This document shows positions 44,317-53,183 of a stretch of DNA of 64,000 bases, in pieces. The stretch is from Merdimonas faecis (GTDB lineage: Bacteria > Bacillota > Clostridia > Lachnospirales > Lachnospiraceae): the NCBI RefSeq assembly GCF_001754075.1, contig NZ_MIEH01000010.1, forward strand, positions 62,001 to 126,000, in the 5' to 3' direction. How positions within the stretch are numbered: the stretch's first letter is position 1; each line of letters begins with the position of its first letter. The position numbers were made by a program, and so were the translations under genes. The notes under the pieces were generated by a model that saw nothing but the letters and a program-made list of their open reading frames with translations, was not told the DNA's origin and did no database searches.

Positions 44317-44368
44317 GATGCTGCCGCATTAATGATTTAAAAATCATAGATGCGGCAGCATCTTTTTG
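44317..44368 (+). terminator. Terminator after ftsH
   Basis: A 13-bp perfect stem (44317-44329 with 44350-44362) with an inner 7-bp stem, followed by TTTTTG. The left arm shares 14 of 16 bases with a sequence at 48026-48041. Confidence 0.9.
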
Positions 44369-44452
44369 CATTTTTTGAGCTAAAAAAGACAAAAAATAAT
44401 GGGATAAAAAATATATTGCGCAAACAAATCAATAGATATATATTAATATTAA

Positions 44453-44524
44453 GATGATTATGTAAAGAAAGTTCCGTTTGGATATTATGTATACGACGTA
44501 AATACAGGACAAATATTTGCTTGA
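44453..44524 (+). pseudogene. Possible C-terminal gene remnant
   Basis: An open stretch of 23 codons ending in TGA, reading DDYVKKVPFGYYVYDVNTG and a few more residues, sits in AT-rich DNA between ftsH and the permease gene. It looks like the end of a folded protein but has a stop immediately upstream and no start. It may be a remnant of a deleted gene or chance. Confidence 0.25.
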
Positions 44525-44557
44525 TTAAAGTAGTTGGTTAAGAAGAGGCATAATTAT

Positions 44558-47170
44558 ATGAATAAAAATAATTTTAATAAAAAAAGGGCTATAATTTCAT
44601 TTATAATTTACCTGTTTCCTTTTATTATAATATACTCACCACTCTTTTTGATAAATGGCCGGAAATATAATTTTACTCAACTATTTTTTTATGTATATGA
44701 ATTATATAATAAAACAGATAAATATACGTTTACGCAATTTACTCTTTTGCAGATTGAATTTGTTCTGATTTTATTGTTTCAGCTTATCTGTATTGGCTAT
44801 CTGGTGACAATTCTGCTACGGAAAAACCTGTATCTCAATGTGGCAGCTCTGGTACTGGCACTTGCACATTTGTTTATAAGCTTTGATGCGCTTGGTACTA
44901 TAGTAGAGAATGGAGGACAGATGATTCTGTCGATGGTACTCCTGATTATATGTGGTCTGGAGTTTTTGACCACAAAGATGATGGACGCCTGGCCAGAGGC
45001 GTCAGCCATGGCAAAGGAGAGATCTGAAAGGGATAAGAAAGCGAAGAAGGAGAAGGAGCAGCGGCTGTATTTTCCGGGGAATTATCCCAGGCAGTTTTAT
45101 CAGATGATGTGGAAAAATTTCCGGCATGACTGGAAGGATTATGCATTGTTCCTGACCAGCAGTGCAATGGCGGCCATGCTGGCATTTGCGGGAGCGGGCT
45201 GTTATCAGATGCTTGCAGGACTTCACCGTCAGGAAAATTTTCTGATAGGGCAAGGACTGGGTATGATCCTTCTGAAAGGCATGATTCCTATCGCAGTCGG
45301 CTGCTGCTTCCTGATGGTGTTTCTGCTGATCTTTTATCTGAGGAAATGGATGGCGGGCTGCAGCATTTTCATGACGCTTGGAATTCGGCGGAAAACACTC
45401 TATATAATCCTCGCAGTGGAAATTTTGTTCTGCTATTTGTTTTCTATTGTATTTGGGAGTATATCTGGAAATATCCTGACACGGTTTCTGAAAATCGAGT
45501 TGATTCGGGAACTGGGGACGGAGACAACGCTTGCACCGGTCACAGTACGGTCATATTTGATTATGGCGGGTGTGCTGACGGTATTGTATGTGGTTTCCTT
45601 GATGGCTACACGCGATATTATGCGGGAGTTTAACCTGATCCGTGCCGCGGCCCGCAGAATCCAAAAGGAAAAAGAGCCAGGCAAACATGTGAAGCTGCCA
45701 GCAGTTTTTGGCGTGTTCCTGATTCTGCTCAGTATGATATTATATGCACAGTTAACCAGACATGAGAGCTTTCTGCTATTGCTGCTTTGTTTTGCGGGAG
45801 TATTTCTTATGATACGGTTTGGCGGTACATGGTATTTAAGAAAAGAAAAGTCTGGGAATCGTTACCTTGCAAAATTGATGCGCCATAATCATCTCTATCA
45901 CAGATCAAAAACGATTTCCTGGTATCTGACGGTACTGACGATATTAAATACCTGTGGAATCTTTTACTTCTCCTTTCAGATCGTGTCCGTTGATATTGCA
46001 GAAGAGCCGGAATCTCTGTTCCCTTATGAGTATGTCTGTATAGCGGATGAGGAAGATACGGAATTTTTTGACCGTCTGGAACGGGAATACGAGGTTGAGA
46101 CCATTCGGTTCCCGATGGTGCGGGTGTCCAATGCGGACCGGACGGAAAAGCCAGAGCCGCGACAGAGAAGAGCACAGGGGCAGCAGATTGGAATCTCGGA
46201 GACGACATATCACCAGTTGAAAAAATTGCTGGATCCAGAATATCAGGCTTCAGATCTGCAGCTGGACCCAGAGGGAGAGCGGATCTATATCGTGCACCAG
46301 CAGGACCGTTCCATCAAGGCTCAGCCGATCGACTGGCTGTATGGAAGCAAAGAGCCATTTCTCCATATCGGTCTGCCTTGTCCGTCTTATATACCGGAAT
46401 CTCCAAGCCGGGCATTTACTGAGAGGGAGATTGCAGGAGAGGAGATCGGGAGTCTGATCGGCTGTTTCCGACAGGGCAACTTGGAAAATATAGTGGTGTT
46501 TTCAGATGAATATTTTGAAGAAGCAAAGGATATGTGGAAATATACCAATATCTATACTGGAGATTTTATTGAGAATGAAGAAGAGAGGATTGAAGGGGTG
46601 ACCATCCGACAAGGACCTTCCCAGTTGGTTCTCATTTGTTCTGCGCAGAAGGATCTGGAAAAGTTAGATAAGGAAATGCAGACATTTACAGAAATGCACT
46701 CTTATGAAAAACAGTTTGATTCTGAGGTGAGCAGCTATTATTCCAAAGAAACGGCCGTCACAGACATGAAAACTGAACAGGCGCTGACCCGGATTGTGAA
46801 TCTTTTTGTTTTCCTGGTACTGTTGGCAGCTGGGATGTTTCTTCTATATGTAAAAGCAATTTCTGAAATGGAAGAAAAGAAGGAACGTGCCGTATTTTTG
46901 AAATGTATGGGAATGAGGAGAAAAGAGAGGATCCAGGTTCTGAGAGGAGAATGGTATCTTCTGTTCTGGCTGCCGATGCTAATTGCACTGGTGCTGAATG
47001 TCTGTTTTACCGCAGCAACATTTCATGCAAGGATGTATTCTGGCGGTGTGATCAGGGAATATCTTAGAAACGGATGGTGGACTTTGGCTGTCTGGGTGGC
47101 TGCACAGGGAGTATACATATGGATACTTGGGCAGTGGTATGTTCGGAAAGTTGAGGGAAAAAATGGGTGA
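44558..47170 (+). CDS. FtsX-like ABC transporter permease with extra N-terminal membrane domain
   Basis: Large membrane protein (870 aa). Residues about 185-870 look like a complete FtsX/BceB-type permease: YQMMWKNFRHDWKDYALFLTSSAMAAM at its start, about four helices, a large extracytoplasmic domain (about residues 475-750), and final helices with MEEKKERAVFLKCMGMRRKERIQ. Residues 1-185 are an added part with about four helices, then a charged Lys/Glu linker (about 150-172). The first 80 codons are strikingly AT-rich and Asn/Lys/Phe-rich. ATG 44558 has AGAAGAGG upstream. The ATPase gene overlaps its end. Such pairs export or sense antimicrobial peptides or lipids; the substrate is unknown. 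Confidence 0.8.
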   Translation: MNKNNFNKKRAIISFIIYLFPFIIIYSPLFLINGRKYNFTQLFFYVYELYNKTDKYTFTQFTLLQIEFVLILLFQLICIGYLVTILLRKNLYLNVAALVLALAHLFISFDALGTIVENGGQMILSMVLLIICGLEFLTTKMMDAWPEASAMAKERSERDKKAKKEKEQRLYFPGNYPRQFYQMMWKNFRHDWKDYALFLTSSAMAAMLAFAGAGCYQMLAGLHRQENFLIGQGLGMILLKGMIPIAVGCCFLMVFLLIFYLRKWMAGCSIFMTLGIRRKTLYIILAVEILFCYLFSIVFGSISGNILTRFLKIELIRELGTETTLAPVTVRSYLIMAGVLTVLYVVSLMATRDIMREFNLIRAAARRIQKEKEPGKHVKLPAVFGVFLILLSMILYAQLTRHESFLLLLLCFAGVFLMIRFGGTWYLRKEKSGNRYLAKLMRHNHLYHRSKTISWYLTVLTILNTCGIFYFSFQIVSVDIAEEPESLFPYEYVCIADEEDTEFFDRLEREYEVETIRFPMVRVSNADRTEKPEPRQRRAQGQQIGISETTYHQLKKLLDPEYQASDLQLDPEGERIYIVHQQDRSIKAQPIDWLYGSKEPFLHIGLPCPSYIPESPSRAFTEREIAGEEIGSLIGCFRQGNLENIVVFSDEYFEEAKDMWKYTNIYTGDFIENEEERIEGVTIRQGPSQLVLICSAQKDLEKLDKEMQTFTEMHSYEKQFDSEVSSYYSKETAVTDMKTEQALTRIVNLFVFLVLLAAGMFLLYVKAISEMEEKKERAVFLKCMGMRRKERIQVLRGEWYLLFWLPMLIALVLNVCFTAATFHARMYSGGVIREYLRNGWWTLAVWVAAQGVYIWILGQWYVRKVEGKNG

Positions 47171-47957
47171 TTACAGAAAAAATATGTGCGAAACTGAAGG
47201 GGAAGAACTTGTCCGGGTAGAACAGTTGGTGAAAAATTATGGAAAAGCAGGAGAATCTGAGAAGGCGGAATCGGCGGTAAAAGTCCTAAAAGCTGTGGAT
47301 TTTTGCGTAAACCGGCAGGAATTTGTTGGTATAATGGGTAAATCAGGATGTGGAAAGACCACGCTTCTGAAGGTGATCGGTTTGATCGATAAGCCTACCA
47401 GCGGGAAGGTGTATTTTTGCGGAAAAAGCATCGCGGACTTGTGGAGTGATGAGTTGTCAGATATCCGTAGACAGAAGATGGGATTCGTTTTTCAGGATTT
47501 TTATCTGCTGGACAGCCTGTCTGTCCGGGAGAATATCATGCTTCCTATGGTTCTGGATAAATGCGAAAGCCGCAGATGTACGGAGATGGGAGAAGAATAT
47601 GCCCGGAAGTTCGGGCTTACGCATCTGCTGGAGAAATATCCCCACGAACTGTCGGGAGGCGAAAAACAGCGAACTGCTATCAGTCGGGCGTTGATTAATA
47701 ATCCGGATCTCATTCTGGCGGATGAACCCACTGGAAATTTGGACTCCAAGTCCGGACAGACAGTTATAGAGGCACTTGAGCATATCAATCAGGAAATGGG
47801 GAAGACAATCGTCATGGTTACACACGATCCGCAGATGGCCAGCCACTGCAGCAGGATCCTATTTCTGAAAGATGGACAGATCCTTGAGGATCTGAGGAAA
47901 ACTGGAACAACCGAGATGTTTTATAAACAGATACTTGAACACATGAAAATGTTATGA
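47163..47957 (+). CDS. ABC transporter ATP-binding protein (MacB/BceA-like)
   Basis: ATPase of 264 aa for the permease just upstream, whose gene it overlaps by 8 nt. Walker A is IMGKSGCGKTTLL (about residue 50), Q-loop GFVFQDFYLLDSLSVREN, signature HELSGGEKQRTAISRAL, Walker B LILADEPTGNLDSKSG and switch MVTHDPQMA. These are the marks of the LolD/MacB/BceA class. The order permease then ATPase is the reverse of the usual bceA-bceB order. It has an unusual insertion (KAGESEKAES) between the first strands. A terminator follows at 47982. Confidence 0.92.
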   Translation: MGDYRKNMCETEGEELVRVEQLVKNYGKAGESEKAESAVKVLKAVDFCVNRQEFVGIMGKSGCGKTTLLKVIGLIDKPTSGKVYFCGKSIADLWSDELSDIRRQKMGFVFQDFYLLDSLSVRENIMLPMVLDKCESRRCTEMGEEYARKFGLTHLLEKYPHELSGGEKQRTAISRALINNPDLILADEPTGNLDSKSGQTVIEALEHINQEMGKTIVMVTHDPQMASHCSRILFLKDGQILEDLRKTGTTEMFYKQILEHMKML

Positions 47958-47981
47958 TTTTATAATGCTAATATGAATACT

Positions 47982-48014
47982 AGAGCCGGTCTTGCACAGA
48001 CCTGGCTCTTATTC
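47982..48014 (+). terminator. Terminator after the ABC ATPase gene
   Basis: AGAGCCGGTCT (47982-47992) pairs with AGACCTGGCTCT (47998-48009) with one bulged base and a 5-nt loop, followed by TATTCTTT. Confidence 0.75.
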
Positions 48015-48025
48015 TTTGCATAAAA

Positions 48026-48057
48026 ATGCTGCCGCACCAATTTTTGGTATGATAGCA
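48026..48057 (+). repeat. Imperfect hairpin sharing a direct repeat with the ftsH terminator
   Basis: ATGCTGCCGCACCAAT (48026-48041) matches the left arm of the ftsH terminator (44318-44333) at 14 of 16 bases. Here it folds only as an imperfect hairpin with a weak T context, as if it were a decayed or duplicated terminator. Confidence 0.45.
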
Positions 48058-48087
48058 CCTTCATATTTGTAAAAAGTCAGGATAGGG

Positions 48088-48123
48088 TTGACACTTAACT
48101 ATCTTGTGATACAATATAGTTAA
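48088..48123 (+). promoter_or_regulatory. padR promoter with overlapping PadR-type operator
   Basis: TTGACA (48088-48093), 16-bp spacer, TACAAT (48110-48115). TTAACTAT (48095-48102) and ATAGTTAA (48116-48123) are perfect inverted repeats that flank the spacer and -10, an arrangement expected for autorepression by the PadR protein. Confidence 0.6.
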
Positions 48124-48161
48124 GAATATTGCAATGCAAGGTAGCGGGAGAAGGTGAGGAC

Positions 48162-48485
48162 ATGGACAGATCGCAGATGATGAAAGGGATCCTGGAAGGC
48201 TGTATCCTGAAAGTGATCGGAGATAAAGAAACTTATGGATATGAGATCGTAGACCAGATGCAAAAGTACGGATTTGAGGAAATGAAAGAGGGGACTTTGT
48301 ATCCGCTGCTCCTTCGCCTGGAAAAGAAAAAGTATATAGCCGCTGCCTTTAAAGAAAGCCCCATGGGGCCAAAGAGAAAGTATTATCATTTGACCAAAGA
48401 AGGTGAGGCATATGTCAGGGAGTTTGACGATGCGTGGGAACAGTTAAAAAGGTCGGTGGATCAGGTGATGAGGAGGGATCAGTGA
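48162..48485 (+). CDS. PadR family transcriptional regulator
   Basis: Winged-helix repressor (107 aa) of the short PadR-s2 type. MKGILEGCILKVIGDKETYGYEIVDQM is the family N-terminal helix, EGTLYPLLLRLEKKKYI the recognition helix and wing region, and RKYYHLTKEGEAYVREF the wing, followed by a C-terminal dimer helix. ATG 48162 has GGTGAGG upstream. A palindromic operator covers its promoter. The next gene overlaps as TGATG, so the membrane protein is the direct operon partner; the ABC pair upstream could also be a target. Confidence 0.92.
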   Translation: MDRSQMMKGILEGCILKVIGDKETYGYEIVDQMQKYGFEEMKEGTLYPLLLRLEKKKYIAAAFKESPMGPKRKYYHLTKEGEAYVREFDDAWEQLKRSVDQVMRRDQ

Positions 48486-49165
48486 TGAAGGATTTTTGGA
48501 GAAATGATTATGACAGAATTTGTTGGGAGAATGAGAAGCGCCTGGACGGAGTGTCAGGAAAAAACAGAGTCGCACTTATTCGGATGTTTTGGTATGTTGC
48601 TGCATTTCCCGTGTCATTGTTTCAGTTGGAAGTGGTCAAAAAGGATCTGATAGGGCTGGCATCGGAAGCGGATATGGAAAAAATAAGCCTGGAAGAAAAA
48701 CTAGGGGTTCCGGAAGAAGAGTTCTGTAAGGCACTGATCGAGGAAGGGAAGACTTCACGAAGCGTGGAGAAATTATTGTTAATAGCGAGAGATGCTATTT
48801 TAGCGCTGTTCATTTTCTATACCTTTGATTTTGTATTTAACGGGTTTTCGAATCAGACCGGGCTGGAAATAGATGTGGTGTTTTTTGCTGTTTTTTGTGA
48901 AATTGGAAGAGAAGTATTAAGAGCTGTTGCACGTCGGCGCAGCGGATATCAGGATTCGAAAAAGAAAAGCAGGATTGTTTTCCTCTGTTATGCTATAATA
49001 GTCCTATTCTATGTCGGATGGATAAGTATAGGGATGAAGGGGATTGCATTTTTCCCCGGACATGGCTGGCTGATCTTCGTCATTTTGCTGGCAGCTGCGG
49101 CCGGGATCTGGTTCATCAATTGCCGTTACTGGAACCGCTGTTCCGCCCAGTATGACTGGAAATAA
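48485..49165 (+). CDS. PadR-linked membrane protein (DUF1048/DUF1129-like)
   Basis: Protein of 226 aa. The N-terminal 85 residues are soluble and hydrophilic with an ISLEEKLGVPEEEFCKALIEEG segment resembling the short regulator-linked DUF1700/DUF1048 helical domains. Four hydrophobic helices follow (about residues 95-115, 125-145, 165-185, 190-210). The start overlaps the padR stop. Families in this position usually modulate envelope stress or transporters, but no function can be assigned. Confidence 0.75.
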   Translation: MKDFWRNDYDRICWENEKRLDGVSGKNRVALIRMFWYVAAFPVSLFQLEVVKKDLIGLASEADMEKISLEEKLGVPEEEFCKALIEEGKTSRSVEKLLLIARDAILALFIFYTFDFVFNGFSNQTGLEIDVVFFAVFCEIGREVLRAVARRRSGYQDSKKKSRIVFLCYAIIVLFYVGWISIGMKGIAFFPGHGWLIFVILLAAAAGIWFINCRYWNRCSAQYDWK

Positions 49166-49207
49166 GTTGGGATATGATCCAGCAGAAATATAAAGGAGAC
49201 ACATCAT

Positions 49208-51046
49208 ATGTTTGACATACAGGAAGAGTTAAAAAAATTGCCCGGCAAGCCCGGCGTCTATATCATGCATGATGAGAAGGATGAGATCATCTATGTGGGA
49301 AAGGCGATCAGCCTGAAAAACAGGGTGCGGCAGTATTTTCAGAGCAGCCGGAATAAGGGCGTGAAGATTGAGCAGATGGTGACTCATATCACCAGGTTTG
49401 AATATATCGTAACAGATTCCGAGCTGGAGGCGCTGGTGCTGGAGTGTAATCTGATCAAAGAGCACCGTCCAAAATATAATACCATGCTGATGGATGACAA
49501 GACCTATCCGTTTATAAAGGTGACGGTGGACGAGCCGTTTCCGCGGGTGATGATGGTCCGCAGGATGGCAAAGGATAAGGCGAAGTATTTCGGCCCCTAC
49601 ACCAGTGCAGGGGCAGTGAAGGATACCATCGAGCTGATCCGGAAGCTGTACCAGATCCGCAGCTGCAACCGCAGGCTGCCCCGTGATATCGGGAAGGAAC
49701 GTCCCTGCCTGAATTATCACATCCACCAGTGCAAGGCGCCCTGTCAGGGATATATTTCTGCGGAAGAGTACCAGAAATCAGTCCAGTCGGTTCTGCGGTT
49801 CCTGAATGGGAACTATGATGAGATCCTGGACAGACTGAAAAAGAGCATGGAAGAGGCCTCGGAGGCTCTGGAGTTCGAAAAAGCCATCGAATACCGGGAA
49901 CTGATTGCCAGTGTCCAGAAAATCGCGCAGAAGCAGAAGATCACAGATACGGCGGGAGACGACAGGGATATCCTGGCCATGGCGGTAGAAGGAGAGGACG
50001 CAGTGGTACAGGTCTTCTTTATCCGGGGCGGTCGGCTGATCGGAAGAGATCATTTCTATCTGAAGATTGCCAAGGAAGAAACGACTAAAGAGACACTGTC
50101 CAGCTTTATCAAGCAGTTTTATGCCGGAACCCCATATATTCCTTCTGAGCTGATGCTGCCGGAAGAGATCGATGACCTGGAGCTGATCGAAGAATGGCTG
50201 ACGAAAAAGAGGGGGCATAAGGTTCATCTAAAGGTGCCGAAAAAGGGAACGAAGGAAAAACTGGTGGAGCTGGCTGCCAAGAATGCAAAGATGGTCTTAA
50301 GTACGGACAAGGAGCGGTTAAAACGGGAAGAAGGCCGGACCATCGGCGCGGTAAAGGAGCTGGAAAAGCTGCTGGGAATCCAGGGGATCGTGCGCATGGA
50401 GGCCTACGATATTTCCAATACCAGCGGATTTGCTTCGGTAGGATCCATGGTCGTTTATGAGAAAGGAAAACCCAAACGGAACGATTACCGGAAGTTTAAG
50501 ATCAAAGGCGTACAGGGAGCGGATGACTATGCCAGCATGGAAGAGGTGCTGACCAGACGGTTTACCCATGGGCTGAAGGAGCAGGAAGAAGGGAAAGAAC
50601 TGGGAGGCTTCACCGCGTTTCCGGATCTGATCCTGATGGACGGCGGAAGAGGGCAGGTCAATATCGCACTTCAGGTTTTGGAAAATCTGGGGCTTCAGAT
50701 TCCGGTCTGCGGTATGGTAAAGGATGATAACCATAGAACAAGAGGGCTGTATTATCAGAATGTGGAACTTCCCATCGACCGGAACTCTGAGTGCTTTAAG
50801 CTGATCACCAGGATCCAGGACGAGGCGCACCGGTTTGCCATCACCTTTCACCGCAAACTCAGGAGTCAGAGCCAGGTACATTCAATTCTGGATGACATCC
50901 CCGGAGTGGGACCAGCCAGAAGAAAGGATCTGATGCGCCATTTTGAAAACATTGAAGCTGTCAGAAATGCAACGGTAGAAGAACTGAAGAAACTGCCTTC
51001 CATGAATGAAAAAGCGGCACAGGATGTGTATAAATTTTTTCATTGA
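49208..51046 (+). CDS. uvrC: Excinuclease ABC subunit C UvrC
   Basis: Nucleotide-excision-repair nuclease (612 aa) that makes both incisions. The N-terminal GIY-YIG domain has [20 protein letters not shown]; a UVR region lies near residues 200-240 ([14 protein letters not shown]); the RNase H-like C-terminal nuclease includes [19 protein letters not shown] and [13 protein letters not shown]; a helix-hairpin-helix pair ends the protein ([18 protein letters not shown]). AAAGGAG precedes the ATG. Confidence 0.96.
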   Translation: MFDIQEELKKLPGKPGVYIMHDEKDEIIYVGKAISLKNRVRQYFQSSRNKGVKIEQMVTHITRFEYIVTDSELEALVLECNLIKEHRPKYNTMLMDDKTYPFIKVTVDEPFPRVMMVRRMAKDKAKYFGPYTSAGAVKDTIELIRKLYQIRSCNRRLPRDIGKERPCLNYHIHQCKAPCQGYISAEEYQKSVQSVLRFLNGNYDEILDRLKKSMEEASEALEFEKAIEYRELIASVQKIAQKQKITDTAGDDRDILAMAVEGEDAVVQVFFIRGGRLIGRDHFYLKIAKEETTKETLSSFIKQFYAGTPYIPSELMLPEEIDDLELIEEWLTKKRGHKVHLKVPKKGTKEKLVELAAKNAKMVLSTDKERLKREEGRTIGAVKELEKLLGIQGIVRMEAYDISNTSGFASVGSMVVYEKGKPKRNDYRKFKIKGVQGADDYASMEEVLTRRFTHGLKEQEEGKELGGFTAFPDLILMDGGRGQVNIALQVLENLGLQIPVCGMVKDDNHRTRGLYYQNVELPIDRNSECFKLITRIQDEAHRFAITFHRKLRSQSQVHSILDDIPGVGPARRKDLMRHFENIEAVRNATVEELKKLPSMNEKAAQDVYKFFH

Positions 51047-51198
51047 TGTGGTATAATGATCGCACAAGGTGCGATCCGGTCCGGTCGGCCCGCCCTGCTT
51101 TGCAGGAATTATACCGGCAGGCCACAGCTTGGGAAGTAAATGTCTGCATACGCAGCCGCTTCCTTCCCTGCGCATGTGGTATCATGATCGCACAAGGT
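51047..51198 (+). repeat. 24-bp direct repeat flanking 104 bp upstream of hprK
   Basis: Positions 51047-51070 and 51175-51198 match at 23 of 24 bases; each contains GATCGCACAAGGT. In the first copy, a GATCGCAC / GTGCGATC hairpin forms at 51058-51076, and a TATAAT is at 51052; the second copy has TATCAT. The segment between contains short hairpins such as CCTGC-TTT-GCAGG. It could be a duplication scar or a pair of sites controlling hprK. Confidence 0.55.
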
Positions 51199-51220
51199 TT
51201 TGGGAGGGAAGGAGAAAACT

Positions 51221-52147
51221 ATGGCAAAGACAGTGGAACTGAAAAGAATTGTTGAGAAAATGAATCTGAAGAATCTGACGCCAGACGTGGAATTGAATGA
51301 CAAAGAAGTCGAGGTGCCGGATATTAACCGGCCGGCGCTGCAGCTTTCCGGATATTTTGAGCATTTTGATTCCGAACGCGTCCAGATCATCGGGTATGTA
51401 GAATATACATTTTTGGAAAAGCTGGATATGGAAAAGAAAAAGGAAGTCTACAAGACGCTGTTGTCTTATAAGATTCCCTGTATCATATTCTGCCGTAATC
51501 TTCCGCCGGAGCAGATGCTGCTTGATATGGCTGTGGAGGCGGATGTGCCGATCTTTATTACAGAGAAGAAGACTTCCGCATTTACGGCAGAGATCATTCG
51601 CTGGATGAATGTACAGCTTGCTCCGTGTATTTCTATTCATGGAGTGCTGGTGGATGTATATGGCGTTGGAGTTCTGATCATGGGAGAAAGCGGCATCGGA
51701 AAAAGCGAGGCGGCTCTGGAGCTGGTCAAACGTGGCCACCGTCTGGTCAGCGATGACGTGGTAGAGATTAAAAAGGTCAGTGATGAGACCCTGGTAGGCT
51801 CGGCACCGGATATCACCCGGCATTTTATTGAGCTCCGGGGAATCGGGATTGTGGATGTAAAAACTTTGTTTGGTGTGCTTAGCGTACGTGAAACCCAGAA
51901 TATTGATCTGGTCATTACTCTGGAGGAGTGGAATAAGGAAAAAGAATATGACAGACTTGGTCTGGAAGAACAGTATACAGAATTTCTGGGCAATAAAGTA
52001 GTATGTCATCAGCTGCCGATCCGGCCAGGAAGAAATCTGGCGGTGATCGTAGAGACGGCCGCAATCAATTACCGGCAGAAGAAGATGGGATATAATGCGG
52101 CACAGGAACTGTACAAACGTGTACAGCAGAATCTGGCAAGAAAATAG
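51221..52147 (+). CDS. hprK: HPr kinase/phosphorylase HprK
   Basis: Bifunctional enzyme (308 aa) that phosphorylates or dephosphorylates Ser46 of HPr, the key signal for carbon catabolite control in Firmicutes. The C-terminal catalytic half has the P-loop GESGIGKSEAALELVKRGHRLVSDDVV (about residues 153-180) and the K/R-loop signature ELRGIGIVDVKTLFGV. The N-terminal half is the DRTGG-like fold. ATG 51221 follows GGAAGGAGA. hpr itself is not in the window. The glucokinase gene starts 17 nt after it. Confidence 0.96.
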   Translation: MAKTVELKRIVEKMNLKNLTPDVELNDKEVEVPDINRPALQLSGYFEHFDSERVQIIGYVEYTFLEKLDMEKKKEVYKTLLSYKIPCIIFCRNLPPEQMLLDMAVEADVPIFITEKKTSAFTAEIIRWMNVQLAPCISIHGVLVDVYGVGVLIMGESGIGKSEAALELVKRGHRLVSDDVVEIKKVSDETLVGSAPDITRHFIELRGIGIVDVKTLFGVLSVRETQNIDLVITLEEWNKEKEYDRLGLEEQYTEFLGNKVVCHQLPIRPGRNLAVIVETAAINYRQKKMGYNAAQELYKRVQQNLARK

Positions 52148-52163
52148 GAAAGGATTAAGTAAG

Positions 52164-53093
52164 ATGGAATATTGTTTTGGTGTAGATATTGGAGGAACCA
52201 CGGTAAAGATAGGGCTGTTTTCCACGGATGGAACCCTTCTGGATAAATGGGAGATTCCCACTCGGACAGAGAATCAGGGAGAGAGGATCCTCCCCGATGT
52301 GGCACAGGCTCTGCAGAATAAGATGACGGAAAGAAAAATCGGCTCATATGAGATGCGGGGGATCGGGATCGGTATTCCGGCGCCGGTAATGGAAAACGGC
52401 ATTGTCCAGAAAACGGCGAATCTTGGATGGGGCTACAAAGAGGTCTGCCGGGAGATGGAAGAGCTGACCGGGCTTAAGGCGGCAGCAGGAAATGATGCCA
52501 ATGTGGCGGCGCTTGGCGAGATGTGGCTGGGAGCCGGGAAAGGCCAGAAAAATGTAGTCATGGTTACACTGGGAACAGGTGTAGGCGGCGGGATCATCAT
52601 TGATGGACGGCCATTGTCCGGGGCGCATGGAGCCGGAGGAGAGATCGGCCATCTCTGTATGAACTATGAAGAAACAGAAAAATGCGGTTGTGGAAAGACG
52701 GGATGTCTGGAGCAATATGCATCTGCTACGGGGATTACCAGACTGGCCGGGAAACGGCTTGAGAAGGACGAAAAGCCTTCCTTACTGCGTGGTAAGGAAC
52801 TCAGTGCCAAAGCAGTATTCGATGCACTGAAGGAAGGGGATCAGGTAGCAGAGGAGATTATAGAAGAATTTGGAAGTTATCTGGGACATGCACTGGCAAA
52901 TATTGCAGTAATTGCAGATCCGGCAGTTATCGTGATTGGCGGAGGGGTATCAAAAGCAGGCGAAATCCTGATTAAATATGTGGAAAAATATTTTCATGAA
53001 AAAGCTTTTTTTGCGAATCAGGAAACAGAATTTGTACTGGCAAAGCTGGGAAATGATGCCGGGATCTGTGGAGCCGCAAAGCTGATCCTGTAG
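52164..53093 (+). CDS. ROK family glucokinase
   Basis: Phosphorylates glucose with ATP (309 aa). The N-terminal phosphate loop is FGVDIGGTTVKIGLF; the sugar-binding block is GNDANVAALGE, adenosine loop TLGTGVGGGIIIDGR, and the ROK zinc motif is CGCGKTGCLEQYAS (about residue 175), preceded by EIGHLCM. Pairing with hprK suggests a shared role in sugar use. Other ROK sugar kinases are possible, but the context and sequence type favour glucose. GGAAAGGA lies 9 nt before the ATG. Confidence 0.87.
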   Translation: MEYCFGVDIGGTTVKIGLFSTDGTLLDKWEIPTRTENQGERILPDVAQALQNKMTERKIGSYEMRGIGIGIPAPVMENGIVQKTANLGWGYKEVCREMEELTGLKAAAGNDANVAALGEMWLGAGKGQKNVVMVTLGTGVGGGIIIDGRPLSGAHGAGGEIGHLCMNYEETEKCGCGKTGCLEQYASATGITRLAGKRLEKDEKPSLLRGKELSAKAVFDALKEGDQVAEEIIEEFGSYLGHALANIAVIADPAVIVIGGGVSKAGEILIKYVEKYFHEKAFFANQETEFVLAKLGNDAGICGAAKLIL

Positions 53094-53119
53094 AATCTTT
53101 CTTATAGAACAAAGTAAAA

Positions 53120-53158
53120 AACAACTCTGCATCTGACAGGATGCAGAGTTGTTTTTTT
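53120..53158 (+). terminator. Terminator after the glucokinase gene
   Basis: 14-bp perfect arms (53120-53133 and 53140-53153), 6-nt loop, then seven T residues. It faces the convergent pbp1A end. Confidence 0.95.
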
Positions 53159-53183
53159 GCTTTTTATCCATTTGCGAAATGAT

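Noticed and set aside
51047-51198. Attachment sites (attL/attR) of a mobile element
   Set aside because: The direct repeats are only 104 bp apart with no integrase or cargo between them.
51182-52261. 359-codon antisense frame over hprK
   Set aside because: HprK on the plus strand has the P-loop and signature; the antisense frame is an artefact.
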